NCBI GenBank assembly: GCA_024763435.1
Contig: JANTFN010000025.1
Location: 1 to 13,461, forward strand
Direction: 5' to 3'
DNA length: 13,461 bases
From: Thermodesulfobacteriota bacterium
GTDB taxonomy: Bacteria; Desulfobacterota; S145-22
Below, in pieces: positions 7,038 through 13,262 of this stretch. The notes beneath the pieces are model-generated. The model saw only the letters and a program-made list of their open reading frames with translations. It did not search any database and was not told the origin of the DNA. The position numbers and the translations under genes are program-made. The first letter of the stretch is position 1; each line of letters starts with the position of its first letter.

Positions 7038-8276
7038 TTAAAACTGCCTCATCTTTTCAAAAGCCAGTTGATCCAGGGTTTCGAGATAAGCCTCTAACCG
7101 TGTTCGGATCTGGGATTCGCTGTAAAAACGCGGGTCTCCCATATCACTTTCAAACACGAGGGCGGGAATCCCCGTCTTTTCGGTGATAATATCACGAAGT
7201 TCATGGATGGCAAAGGAAACCGCCTTGCAGCTTCGGTTCAAAAACATAAAATTTCCATTCAGGGAATACCGGTTAAACAGGTCCAGCGCCATCTGCGCGC
7301 GTTCTTCCATTTCTACATTTGAAAAAACCGAGGCATAATTTTCCGCCAGCGTCCTTACCGGATTGGAGGGGTCAAAATCATAGCTCCAGGCATGGACATA
7401 AAGAGAGGAAAGAATCACGGCACCGTAGGATGCCAGGAAATTGAAATGGTCCTTGAACTTGAACCAGATGGGCAGATTTTCCCAGTATAGCCGGTATTTC
7501 TCGTTTTCAATAACACCGATCCCCTTTTTAACCTTATTTTCCATTACTTCGTCCACGAGCAGTCTGTAAAACTGTACCGCTTCAGGGGTCCCCCGCAGAT
7601 ACACCGTGATAGCCATATTGATGAGGGCGTCAAAAATACTGATAGGCGAAGGCTTGTAGGAAGCCATGTCGAGATAGGTCTTGTAGAGAATGCTTGCCTG
7701 ACGGGAATACTCCAGAACCTCCTTCAACCGGTCAAAATCAAACTTTTTCCCCGTAAGCGTCTCAAGTGATTCTATCATCTCATAAATCTGTTCCTCAACG
7801 TAGGTAATAATCTCTTCCCGGGCTTTTTTGTCCCGGATGAACTGGGGGGTGTCAAAAACAAACAGAGGGACATTATAGCGGCGGGCAAGGACCTCGAACC
7901 ATTTTGTCAGGGTGAAACACTGCGCATTACACGCCAGGAGAAAATCAGGGTCGGGAATCCCCCCGATAGGACTTTTGTGGAGCTCCCTGAACCCGAGGTC
8001 ACTGCGCGCATAGGCGCACAGATGCGACGTATAGCCTTTCCTTTCAATCGATTCCGAGAGCTCGGCGGTCATTCTGTGAGTAATCATCATCACCGAATGG
8101 TTTTCCGGATAGATAGGAATCACATCATGGGCGTAAAAAAGCTCCGCGGGTGATACCGCTGTGGTGTAGGCAATGAATTTACCATTCTCACGGGCGTGCT
8201 TCGCCCCTTCATAGTAGGCCTTTGTCAGTTGCCTCGAATAGTCTTTTGCTGTCATCCCTGGTTTTACATCAGCCAT
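7038..8276 (-). CDS. 2-hydroxyacyl-CoA dehydratase / benzoyl-CoA reductase family protein, BcrB-like subunit
   Basis: This protein belongs to the HgdB/COG1775 family, whose members form [4Fe-4S] heterodimers that dehydrate 2-hydroxyacyl-CoA or reduce benzoyl-CoA. It has 412 residues from the ATG at 8274-8276. Cysteines at 87 (SHLCAYARSD), 116 and 120 (LLACNAQCF) and 350 (NRSCKAVSF) provide the usual three cluster ligands plus one extra. The C-terminal FESDMGDPRFYSESQIRTRL is a strong family hallmark. The start was chosen because GGGGAG lies just upstream and the overlap with the preceding gene is only 8 bases; a TTG 13 codons earlier is in frame but less likely. Size and order match BcrB after BcrC. 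No activator ATPase (BcrAD or HgdC type) is in the window. The substrate is unknown; benzoyl-CoA is only one option. Confidence 0.88.
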   Translation of the reverse strand: MADVKPGMTAKDYSRQLTKAYYEGAKHARENGKFIAYTTAVSPAELFYAHDVIPIYPENHSVMMITHRMTAELSESIERKGYTSHLCAYARSDLGFRELHKSPIGGIPDPDFLLACNAQCFTLTKWFEVLARRYNVPLFVFDTPQFIRDKKAREEIITYVEEQIYEMIESLETLTGKKFDFDRLKEVLEYSRQASILYKTYLDMASYKPSPISIFDALINMAITVYLRGTPEAVQFYRLLVDEVMENKVKKGIGVIENEKYRLYWENLPIWFKFKDHFNFLASYGAVILSSLYVHAWSYDFDPSNPVRTLAENYASVFSNVEMEERAQMALDLFNRYSLNGNFMFLNRSCKAVSFAIHELRDIITEKTGIPALVFESDMGDPRFYSESQIRTRLEAYLETLDQLAFEKMRQF

Positions 8277-9408
8277 TTTCCCGCTCCCCGTAGAGTGATT
8301 CAACAAATGCCTCAAGCCGTGTCTTCGTCTGGGCCCGGGTTACGGACTGGTATTCCGTGTCAAGAACAATCATGGGCATCTCCTTCTCCCGCATCACTTG
8401 TTTTAAATCCGGCAAATCATAGTCCTGGGATTCGCAGAATTTAATATGAAAATAGATCACACCTGCTGGCCGTGTCTGCTCAACAAGCGTTACAAGATGG
8501 TCGTAAAGGCGGGTTCCCCTGTCCCGAATGGGCGAATAGGGACTTTTGGCAAAGTGGCGGGCGGTCAGTGCCTCAACAGGGTCTCCGTTTTCCGAAACAT
8601 CATTCTCAATCATCCGGCTGCCCACAATCAGCTCATCCCCAACCACATTCACGCCGAGGTCGTCCAGAATATTCAAAAGCTGCATCGGCTCCACCGCAAT
8701 CCCTGACAGGACAACCGGCAGCAATCGTTTTTCTTCTTTTTCCTCGGTCATCTCTTTTTTAAAGGCCTTTAGCAGGGGAATCAGATCCGCGGGATCCATA
8801 AAAAGCGACGCGCGTATCAAATCAAACATCTCACGGTTTGAAATCGTCCCTGGAAAGGCCCGTTTATGGCCATAGAGTTCCCGGAGCAGCGCGCGCACCT
8901 CGTTGTAAAACCTGAAACTCTCCCGCAGGGCCGCATCGGTAACAGGGGCACCGGCAAATCCTGACAACTGCTCCCGCAACCGCAGCGTCTCCCGGTAAAA
9001 CCAGGTCTTGGCGCTTTTCCGGTCCACCTGCCGGGGAATCAGAAAACTCGCAAAGAAATCGGCCGGGATAGTCATCCGCCATATATCAGAGAGATGCTGC
9101 GTGGTGTCGCAAACCTGAGGAAACACAAAGCCATCAAAAGTATCTTTTCGATAATTCAAGACAAGTTCCAGATTGCTCCGCGCAAGAGAACAGGCATTAT
9201 CCGGAAGATGCGCGCCCGCCTTTACAATCGGCTCGTTGGTCCCAAGAATTGTCACGGGTAAAAACCCCGCCGCGTGGACCATTTCCGCCGGAACATCCGC
9301 AAGGGGAGATCCTATAGCCTTCTTGCCGGCCACCTTTTTTGCCTTGATATAAGCAAAAGGATCGGTGGCAATATCTTGAATATCCTTCAATATTTTTTCT
9401 TTTCCCAT
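8269..9408 (-). CDS. 2-hydroxyacyl-CoA dehydratase / benzoyl-CoA reductase family protein, BcrC-like subunit
   Basis: This is the partner of the BcrB-like protein encoded next. The 379 residues contain exactly three cysteines, each in a typical family setting: C73 in DNACSLARS, C100 in FPQVCDTTQHLSD and C325 in HIKFCESQDYD. These would ligate one [4Fe-4S] cluster. The end, VLDTEYQSVTRAQTKTRLEA (349-368), is the usual C-terminal family motif. Its length is close to what I recall for BcrC of Thauera (about 386). The ATG at 9406-9408 follows GGAG at short spacing, and the TGA overlaps the next gene by 8 bases, suggesting coupled synthesis of a heterodimer. It begins 15 bases after the gene for an exported protein. 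No signal peptide is seen, so it is cytoplasmic. The family is clear; the exact reaction is not. Confidence 0.9.
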   Translation of the reverse strand: MGKEKILKDIQDIATDPFAYIKAKKVAGKKAIGSPLADVPAEMVHAAGFLPVTILGTNEPIVKAGAHLPDNACSLARSNLELVLNYRKDTFDGFVFPQVCDTTQHLSDIWRMTIPADFFASFLIPRQVDRKSAKTWFYRETLRLREQLSGFAGAPVTDAALRESFRFYNEVRALLRELYGHKRAFPGTISNREMFDLIRASLFMDPADLIPLLKAFKKEMTEEKEEKRLLPVVLSGIAVEPMQLLNILDDLGVNVVGDELIVGSRMIENDVSENGDPVEALTARHFAKSPYSPIRDRGTRLYDHLVTLVEQTRPAGVIYFHIKFCESQDYDLPDLKQVMREKEMPMIVLDTEYQSVTRAQTKTRLEAFVESLYGERENG

Positions 9409-9423
9409 ACTGTCTCCATTTTT

Positions 9424-10113
9424 CTACCGTGTTTTCAGGGTCACCCGCGAAGCCTTAATACGCAGGGCCAACCGGCTATTCACATAGATTCCAATCTCAA
9501 AGGGATACAGACGTTTATGCCCGACAGGCCTGTAATCTCCGTATTTTATTGCTACCGCCTCGGTTACCTCTCCCGCTTTCAGAATACACGTCAGCTTCAG
9601 AGGGATAAACAGGTCCCGGTCCAGCCAGAGCCCTTTATCCTCTTCCCGACCAGCGCCTCCCAACCGCCAGGAAACACGCGCATCGAGAAGCGCCAGATGG
9701 CTTGCGGAAAAGGGAATCCCCAGTTTTTCCAGTTCTATCTTTAACAGATAGGCTTCGTGGATAAGAAAAACATCCCTGAAAAACGCAAAGCGCCGCTGGG
9801 ACTTCAAAACAGACCGCGTCACTTCCTGGATATCTCCGCCCTCCAGATCGGCGGGGACCTCTTTCCCATCCACCCATATCCGAACAGGCGCGAGGGGTGT
9901 CATGCGGACCTTCTCGTCCACCGAGGCAAAAGGCAGTGTCTGGTCTTCCCCGTATACCTCGACACGCTGAACCACGGAAATTTCCGCGACGTTCCGATAA
10001 GTTCCGGCCATTCTTTTTAACAGATATCCCGGCGACAGGAGGTATCCCCATGCCGGAAAAACAGAAAATAATACCGCGAGGCACCCCGCTATCAATAGAA
10101 AAAACCGTTTCAA
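9424..10113 (-). CDS. Exported protein of unknown function, possibly LolA-like
   Basis: I do not recognise a specific gene. The 229-residue product begins with a clear signal peptide, MKRFFLLIAGCLAVLFSVF, with a likely cut after PAWG near residue 23. The remainder alternates short polar and hydrophobic stretches without membrane helices, as in a beta-rich periplasmic protein. The segment GLWLDRDLFIPLKL followed by KYGDYRPVGHKRLYPFEIGI resembles the fold of LolA-type outer-membrane lipoprotein sorting proteins, which is a weak inference. The start is TTG (10111-10113), overlapping the galU stop as TTGA, with AGGAC about 8 bases before it. The next in-frame ATG would remove the signal peptide, which supports the TTG. 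It sits between galU and the BcrC-like gene, a context that does not reveal its job. Confidence 0.75.
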   Translation of the reverse strand: MKRFFLLIAGCLAVLFSVFPAWGYLLSPGYLLKRMAGTYRNVAEISVVQRVEVYGEDQTLPFASVDEKVRMTPLAPVRIWVDGKEVPADLEGGDIQEVTRSVLKSQRRFAFFRDVFLIHEAYLLKIELEKLGIPFSASHLALLDARVSWRLGGAGREEDKGLWLDRDLFIPLKLTCILKAGEVTEAVAIKYGDYRPVGHKRLYPFEIGIYVNSRLALRIKASRVTLKTR

Positions 10114-10997
10114 TGCGTCGGTCCTTTTAATTCTTCCGCCATCTTGAGGAGAAATTCCCTGATCCGGGGACCAAGTTTCGGGTGTCTGAGGCCAAACCTC
10201 ACGTTGGCAGCAAAAAAACCAAATTTATCCCCCGCATCATACCGATCCCCTTCAAATTTATAACCATACACGGGAACCGTTTCGCCTAACCGGGAAATGG
10301 CGTCCGTCAATTGAATCTCTCCACCTTTCCCGGGCGGGAGAGACTCCAGAACATCAAAAATCCGGGGCGGGAGAAGATATCTCCCGATGACGGCCAGGTT
10401 GGAAGGCGCCTCCGATACGGGGGGTTTTTCCACAAGTGACGTAACCCGATAAAGGCGGTCGTCAATCTGTTCCCCCGCAATGATACCATACTGGGACACT
10501 TCACGCCTCGGCACCTCCTGAATAGCGAGGACAATCCCCTTTTCCAGTTTATTATAAATATCAATCATCTGTCGGAGACAGGGTGTTGCCGCATCCACAA
10601 TATCATCCGCAAGGAGGACGGCAAAGGGATGCTCCCCCACAACCTGACGGGCGCACAGAATAGCATGTCCCAGTCCAAGGGGTTTTTTCTGGCGAACAGA
10701 AACAATCTGCGCCATCCCGGCAATATCCTGAATCAGCTTCAGAAGATCCGTTTTCCCCTTTGTTTGAAGGTGATGCTCAAGTTCAAAGGAAACATCAAAA
10801 TGGTCCTCAATAGACCCCTTCTCCCGGCCTGTCACCAGGATAACCTGTGTAATTCCCGTGTGGATCGCCTCTTCCGCGATATACTGAATGGTCGGCTTAT
10901 CCACAATGGGCAACAGTTCCTTGGGAACCGCCTTGGTTGCCGGTAAAAACCGCGTCCCGAATCCCGCGGCGGGAATAACCGCCTTTTTGATACTCAT
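10110..10997 (-). CDS. galU: UTP--glucose-1-phosphate uridylyltransferase
   Basis: GalU makes UDP-glucose and pyrophosphate from UTP and glucose-1-phosphate, the entry to sugar nucleotides for polysaccharide and envelope synthesis. The 295 residues, a usual bacterial length, carry the nucleotidyltransferase signature AAGFGTRFLPATKAVPKELL (10-29), KKPLGLGHAI (104-113), the metal-binding DD in LLADDIVDA (128-136), EKPP (190-193), GGEIQLTDAI (225-234) and a C-terminal FEGDRYDAGDKFGF (248-261). The ATG at 10995-10997 follows GGAGCG and lies 4 bases after the receiver gene stop. A much longer in-frame reading would run 63 codons into the receiver gene and adds no family sequence, so it was rejected. 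The stop overlaps the next gene. It shares the transcript with galT, which fits Leloir-type UDP-sugar exchange. Confidence 0.96.
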   Translation of the reverse strand: MSIKKAVIPAAGFGTRFLPATKAVPKELLPIVDKPTIQYIAEEAIHTGITQVILVTGREKGSIEDHFDVSFELEHHLQTKGKTDLLKLIQDIAGMAQIVSVRQKKPLGLGHAILCARQVVGEHPFAVLLADDIVDAATPCLRQMIDIYNKLEKGIVLAIQEVPRREVSQYGIIAGEQIDDRLYRVTSLVEKPPVSEAPSNLAVIGRYLLPPRIFDVLESLPPGKGGEIQLTDAISRLGETVPVYGYKFEGDRYDAGDKFGFFAANVRFGLRHPKLGPRIREFLLKMAEELKGPTH

Positions 10998-11001
10998 GAT
11001 T

Positions 11002-11361
11002 TCACGCTCCTTCCGCCAGAAGCCGCCTGACCGTCCCGAGGAGTTCATCGATCTGTGACGACTTAATAACATAGGCGTCAGACGCCCAGCAGGAAAAATC
11101 CTGTTTGTATTCCCCGTAAGCGGAACAGAGGATAACCGGCAGCGTCTTCCAAGTTTCACGAATCTTTCCAAGTACTTCCAGGCCACTCATCCCGGGCATC
11201 TTGATGTCCAGCACGACAAGATCGGGTGAAAAGGCCGCTACACTCTTCAGGGCCTCTTCCCCGGAAGCGGCAGTTTTAACCTGATACCCCGCATCCTCCA
11301 GCTCCATCCGGTAGAGGTCGCGTATAGATTCCTCGTCATCCACAACAAGTATTTTTTCCAT
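11002..11361 (-). CDS. Stand-alone CheY-like response regulator receiver
   Basis: This 119-residue protein is a single receiver domain with no output domain. It shows the acidic pocket at D8-D9 (LVVDDEE), the phosphorylated aspartate D52 in VVLDIKMPGMSG (49-60), the conserved hydroxyl residue S80 in VILCSAYGE and the conserved lysine K100 in YVIKSSQ. All residues needed for phosphoryl transfer are present. The ATG at 11359-11361 follows GGAGGGGAG. It lies 15 bases after galT and 4 bases before galU, so it is co-transcribed with sugar nucleotide genes. No histidine kinase is in the window. Single-domain receivers can act in phosphorelays or by protein contact; its partner is unknown. A cysteine-containing insert, DFSCWASD (88-95), replaces the usual segment before the lysine. 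Confidence 0.93.
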   Translation of the reverse strand: MEKILVVDDEESIRDLYRMELEDAGYQVKTAASGEEALKSVAAFSPDLVVLDIKMPGMSGLEVLGKIRETWKTLPVILCSAYGEYKQDFSCWASDAYVIKSSQIDELLGTVRRLLAEGA

Positions 11362-11376
11362 AATACTCCCCTCCTT

Positions 11377-12378
11377 TTACGGAAGCCGGATTTCCCTGAG
11401 ATATTCCGCGCACCGCTCGGGTGGCATCGGATTAATGTAAAACCCCGTCCCCCATTCAAACCCGGCAATCCGGGTCACTTTCGGGATGATCTCGATATGC
11501 CAGTGAAAATGGGGCAGGCTCCCTTCCGTCAGCGGCGCCGTGTGAAAGACAAGATTATAGGGCGGGTTCTGGAGGGCCATGTTAAGCCGCTTAAGAACTG
11601 CCGACAGGATTTCAGCAAGCGTCCGGTATTGTGTCTGCGTTATCGTTCCGTAATCCGACGCGTGTTTTCCCGGGAAAATCCATGTTTCAAAGGGAAACCG
11701 GGCAGCAAAGGGTGCAATGGCAATAAAATCACTGTTTTCTTCAACCACCCTGACCTTCCGTCCCGCCTCCTGGCGGATGACATCACAGAAGACACACCGG
11801 CCGTGGCGGCTAAAATATCGCTTCCCGCCCGTAATCTCTTCAGAAACCCGCTTGGGAACAATCGGCAGCGCAATAATCTGGGAATGAGAATGCCTCAGGG
11901 AGGCCCCGGCTTCTCTCCCCCTGTTCTTGAAAAGGACTACATACCGAAAACGGGAATCCTTCCGTAATTCCTCCATTCGCATTTTAAAAACAAAAAGAAT
12001 ACGCTTGATCGTCTCAAGAGGAAGGTCGGAAAAGGCCTGGCCATGTTCCGGGGTTTCAATGACGATCTCGTGCGCGCCAACACCGTTCATGCTCTCATAA
12101 ACCCCATCTGAACGATAAGCGGTTTCCCCCGCTTCTTTCAGGGCCGGAAACTTATTTGGGACAACCCTGATATGCCATCCGGGACCATCTGGAGGCGATC
12201 CCTCTTCCCGAAAGGCAAAAATCTCCGGAGGCGTCATCTTTTCATTTTCTGGGCACAGGGGGCAGAACCCTTGCCCTTGTTCCGAATCCAAAACAACATA
12301 ATCGGACGGTCGTCTGCCCCGTTCCGGGGCAATAATCACCCATCTGCCGACAACAGGGTCCTTTCGCAATTCGGACAT
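11377..12378 (-). CDS. galT: Galactose-1-phosphate uridylyltransferase family protein
   Basis: GalT swaps UMP between UDP-glucose and galactose-1-phosphate through a uridylyl-histidine intermediate. From the ATG at 12376-12378 the product has 333 residues. It shows CPLC (39-42) as in the zinc site, the active-site HSHSQ (163-167), CVFC (195-198) and HFHWHIEIIPK (290-300). The catalytic motif of E. coli GalT is HPHGQ, so two non-histidine positions differ here. A GTG codon directly before the ATG (12379-12381) could also serve as the start; the ribosome site is weak either way, which fits coupling to dksA 21-24 bases upstream. GalU is encoded two genes on, supporting a UDP-sugar role. Related enzymes of this superfamily use other nucleotides, so the exact substrate is less sure than the fold. 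Confidence 0.88.
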   Translation of the reverse strand: MSELRKDPVVGRWVIIAPERGRRPSDYVVLDSEQGQGFCPLCPENEKMTPPEIFAFREEGSPPDGPGWHIRVVPNKFPALKEAGETAYRSDGVYESMNGVGAHEIVIETPEHGQAFSDLPLETIKRILFVFKMRMEELRKDSRFRYVVLFKNRGREAGASLRHSHSQIIALPIVPKRVSEEITGGKRYFSRHGRCVFCDVIRQEAGRKVRVVEENSDFIAIAPFAARFPFETWIFPGKHASDYGTITQTQYRTLAEILSAVLKRLNMALQNPPYNLVFHTAPLTEGSLPHFHWHIEIIPKVTRIAGFEWGTGFYINPMPPERCAEYLREIRLP

Positions 12379-12402
12379 CACAAAATTTTCCGTAGGGAAT
12401 TT

Positions 12403-12765
12403 CTATTTTCCAAGGCGTTTTTCTTCTTCTTCTTGCTTCGTCTTACACTTGATACACAGCGTCGTCACCGGCCTTGCCTCGAGGCGTTTTTCAGAAATAC
12501 GCGCCCCGCAGTCTTCACAAATTCCATAACTCCCATCCTCTATCCGCGCGAGGGCCTCCTGGACTTTTTTAATCAACTTTCGCTCCCGCCCCCTTATCTT
12601 CAATAAAAAATCGCGCTCAAACTCCGCGGAGGCGCCATCGGTAGGGTCAGGAAACCTCACCTTGGCCTCATTGAGGTCCTCTACGGTCTTTCCAGCCTCC
12701 TCCAGCAGGGCCTTCAGCCGCTGGTTTAACACCTCTCTGAAATGGTTCAATTTTTCCTCATTCAT
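12403..12765 (-). CDS. dksA: DksA/TraR-family RNA polymerase-binding transcription factor
   Basis: DksA enters the secondary channel of RNA polymerase and, with ppGpp, retunes rRNA and amino acid promoters. The 120-residue product begins with a coiled-coil region, has the functional tip motif DPTDGA (40-45), matching the DxxDxA of E. coli DksA, then RERKLIKKVQEAL (60-72), and a C4 zinc finger with C83, C86, C104 and C107 around RLEARP (94-99). All four cysteines are present, unlike cysteine-poor DksA variants. It is shorter than the 151-residue E. coli protein, mainly at the N-terminus. The ATG at 12763-12765 follows AGAGGGA at good spacing; a longer in-frame reading upstream would cover the promoter and was rejected. 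A strong promoter lies directly upstream, and galT follows, so it heads the minus-strand run. Confidence 0.94.
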   Translation of the reverse strand: MNEEKLNHFREVLNQRLKALLEEAGKTVEDLNEAKVRFPDPTDGASAEFERDFLLKIRGRERKLIKKVQEALARIEDGSYGICEDCGARISEKRLEARPVTTLCIKCKTKQEEEEKRLGK

Positions 12766-12793
12766 CTTATATCCCTCTCTATGATTTGCCGAA

Positions 12794-12822
12794 ATTGTAA
12801 CCAAACCCTCTACCATTGTCAA
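12794..12822 (-). promoter_or_regulatory. Sigma70-type promoter for dksA and following genes
   Basis: On the minus strand a perfect TTGACA (12822-12817) is followed by a 17-base spacer and TACAAT (12799-12794), five of six matches to the -10 consensus. The predicted start near 12787 leaves a leader of only about 22 bases before the dksA ATG. This is the best promoter in the window and may drive the whole run down to the BcrB-like gene. Confidence 0.75.
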
Positions 12823-12848
12823 CCAAACACACCACCTTTTTCTAAAAG

Positions 12849-12859
12849 CCACCAGGTGG
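12849..12859. promoter_or_regulatory. Palindrome CCACCAGGTGG between the dksA and rpoZ promoters
   Basis: A perfect 11-base palindrome with a central A lies nearly midway between the outward-facing -35 boxes of the dksA and rpoZ promoters. A further CCACC half site is at 12832-12836. The position suits an operator that acts on both promoters. It is not inside either predicted transcript, so a DNA-level role is likelier than an RNA hairpin. No regulator is assigned. Confidence 0.45.
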
Positions 12860-12873
12860 AAATGTTTTTTCGA

Positions 12874-12902
12874 TGGACATTTACTTAAAAGTATTGTATA
12901 AG
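12874..12902 (+). promoter_or_regulatory. Sigma70-type promoter for rpoZ
   Basis: TGGACA (12874-12879) and TATAAG (12897-12902) each match five of six consensus positions and are 17 bases apart. Transcription would begin near 12909, giving a leader of about 33 bases with the purine-rich ribosome site GAGGAGAGGGG before the rpoZ ATG. It diverges from the dksA promoter, with about 51 bases between the two -35 boxes. Confidence 0.65.
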
Positions 12903-12941
12903 GAATTTTCAAATCAATTTACAAGAGGAGAGGGGCAGGTC

Positions 12942-13262
12942 ATGGCACGTGTAACAGTAGAAGATTGTCTGGAAAAAGTGAAAGGGCGTTTTGACCTTGC
13001 GGTTATGGGGGCAAGGCGCGCAAAAATGATTCAGGATGGTTCAAAGCCCCTGCTCAGCACGGGGAATAAATCTATCGTCACGGCCCTGCGGGAAATCGCC
13101 GCGGGCAAGGTCTTTTTTGAGCCCAGAAAAGATGAAACCAAAGAAATTTCCGAAGAAATCGTAGACGCCACGATCGAAGAAACAAAGGGATCAGAAGAAA
13201 CAGAAGAAGGTCCAGAGGAATCGGCAGAAACAGCGCCTGAAGCATCACAAAACAATGATTGA
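12942..13262 (+). CDS. rpoZ: DNA-directed RNA polymerase omega subunit
   Basis: Omega is the small subunit that helps assemble RNA polymerase and, in many proteobacteria, forms part of a ppGpp site. The 106-residue product has the conserved N-terminal half: MARVTVEDCLEKVKGRFDLA (1-20), ARRAKMI (24-30), NKSIVTALREIAAGKV (42-57). The last 40 or so residues (67-106) are a glutamate-rich, low-complexity tail that I judge to be disordered. The ATG at 12942 was chosen because the omega signature starts there and a ribosome site precedes it; the longer in-frame reading from 12873 would start inside the promoter. It is the only recognised plus-strand gene, divergent from dksA, whose product also binds RNA polymerase. 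No clear terminator was found after it. Confidence 0.93.
   Translation: MARVTVEDCLEKVKGRFDLAVMGARRAKMIQDGSKPLLSTGNKSIVTALREIAAGKVFFEPRKDETKEISEEIVDATIEETKGSEETEEGPEESAETAPEASQNND

Noticed and set aside
8277..8315. TTG start 13 codons upstream for the BcrB-like gene
   Set aside because: A rare start with a 47-base overlap is less likely than the ATG at 8276, which has GGGGAG before it.
7038..9408. Firm naming of the pair as benzoyl-CoA reductase bcrC and bcrB
   Set aside because: Family membership is clear but the activating subunits and a ferredoxin are not in the window, and the same family includes several dehydratases. A specific gene symbol would overstate the evidence.
10998..11186. 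63-codon N-terminal extension of GalU
   Set aside because: It would overlap most of the second half of the receiver gene, has no GalU homology by eye, and the ATG at 10997 has a ribosome site and gives a standard GalU N-terminus.
12766..12912. Longer DksA reading from 12912
   Set aside because: It covers the dksA promoter boxes and adds unrelated sequence. The ATG at 12765 has a proper ribosome site.
12873..12941. Longer omega reading from 12873
   Set aside because: Its start falls inside the predicted -35 box of rpoZ, and the conserved omega N-terminus begins at 12942.
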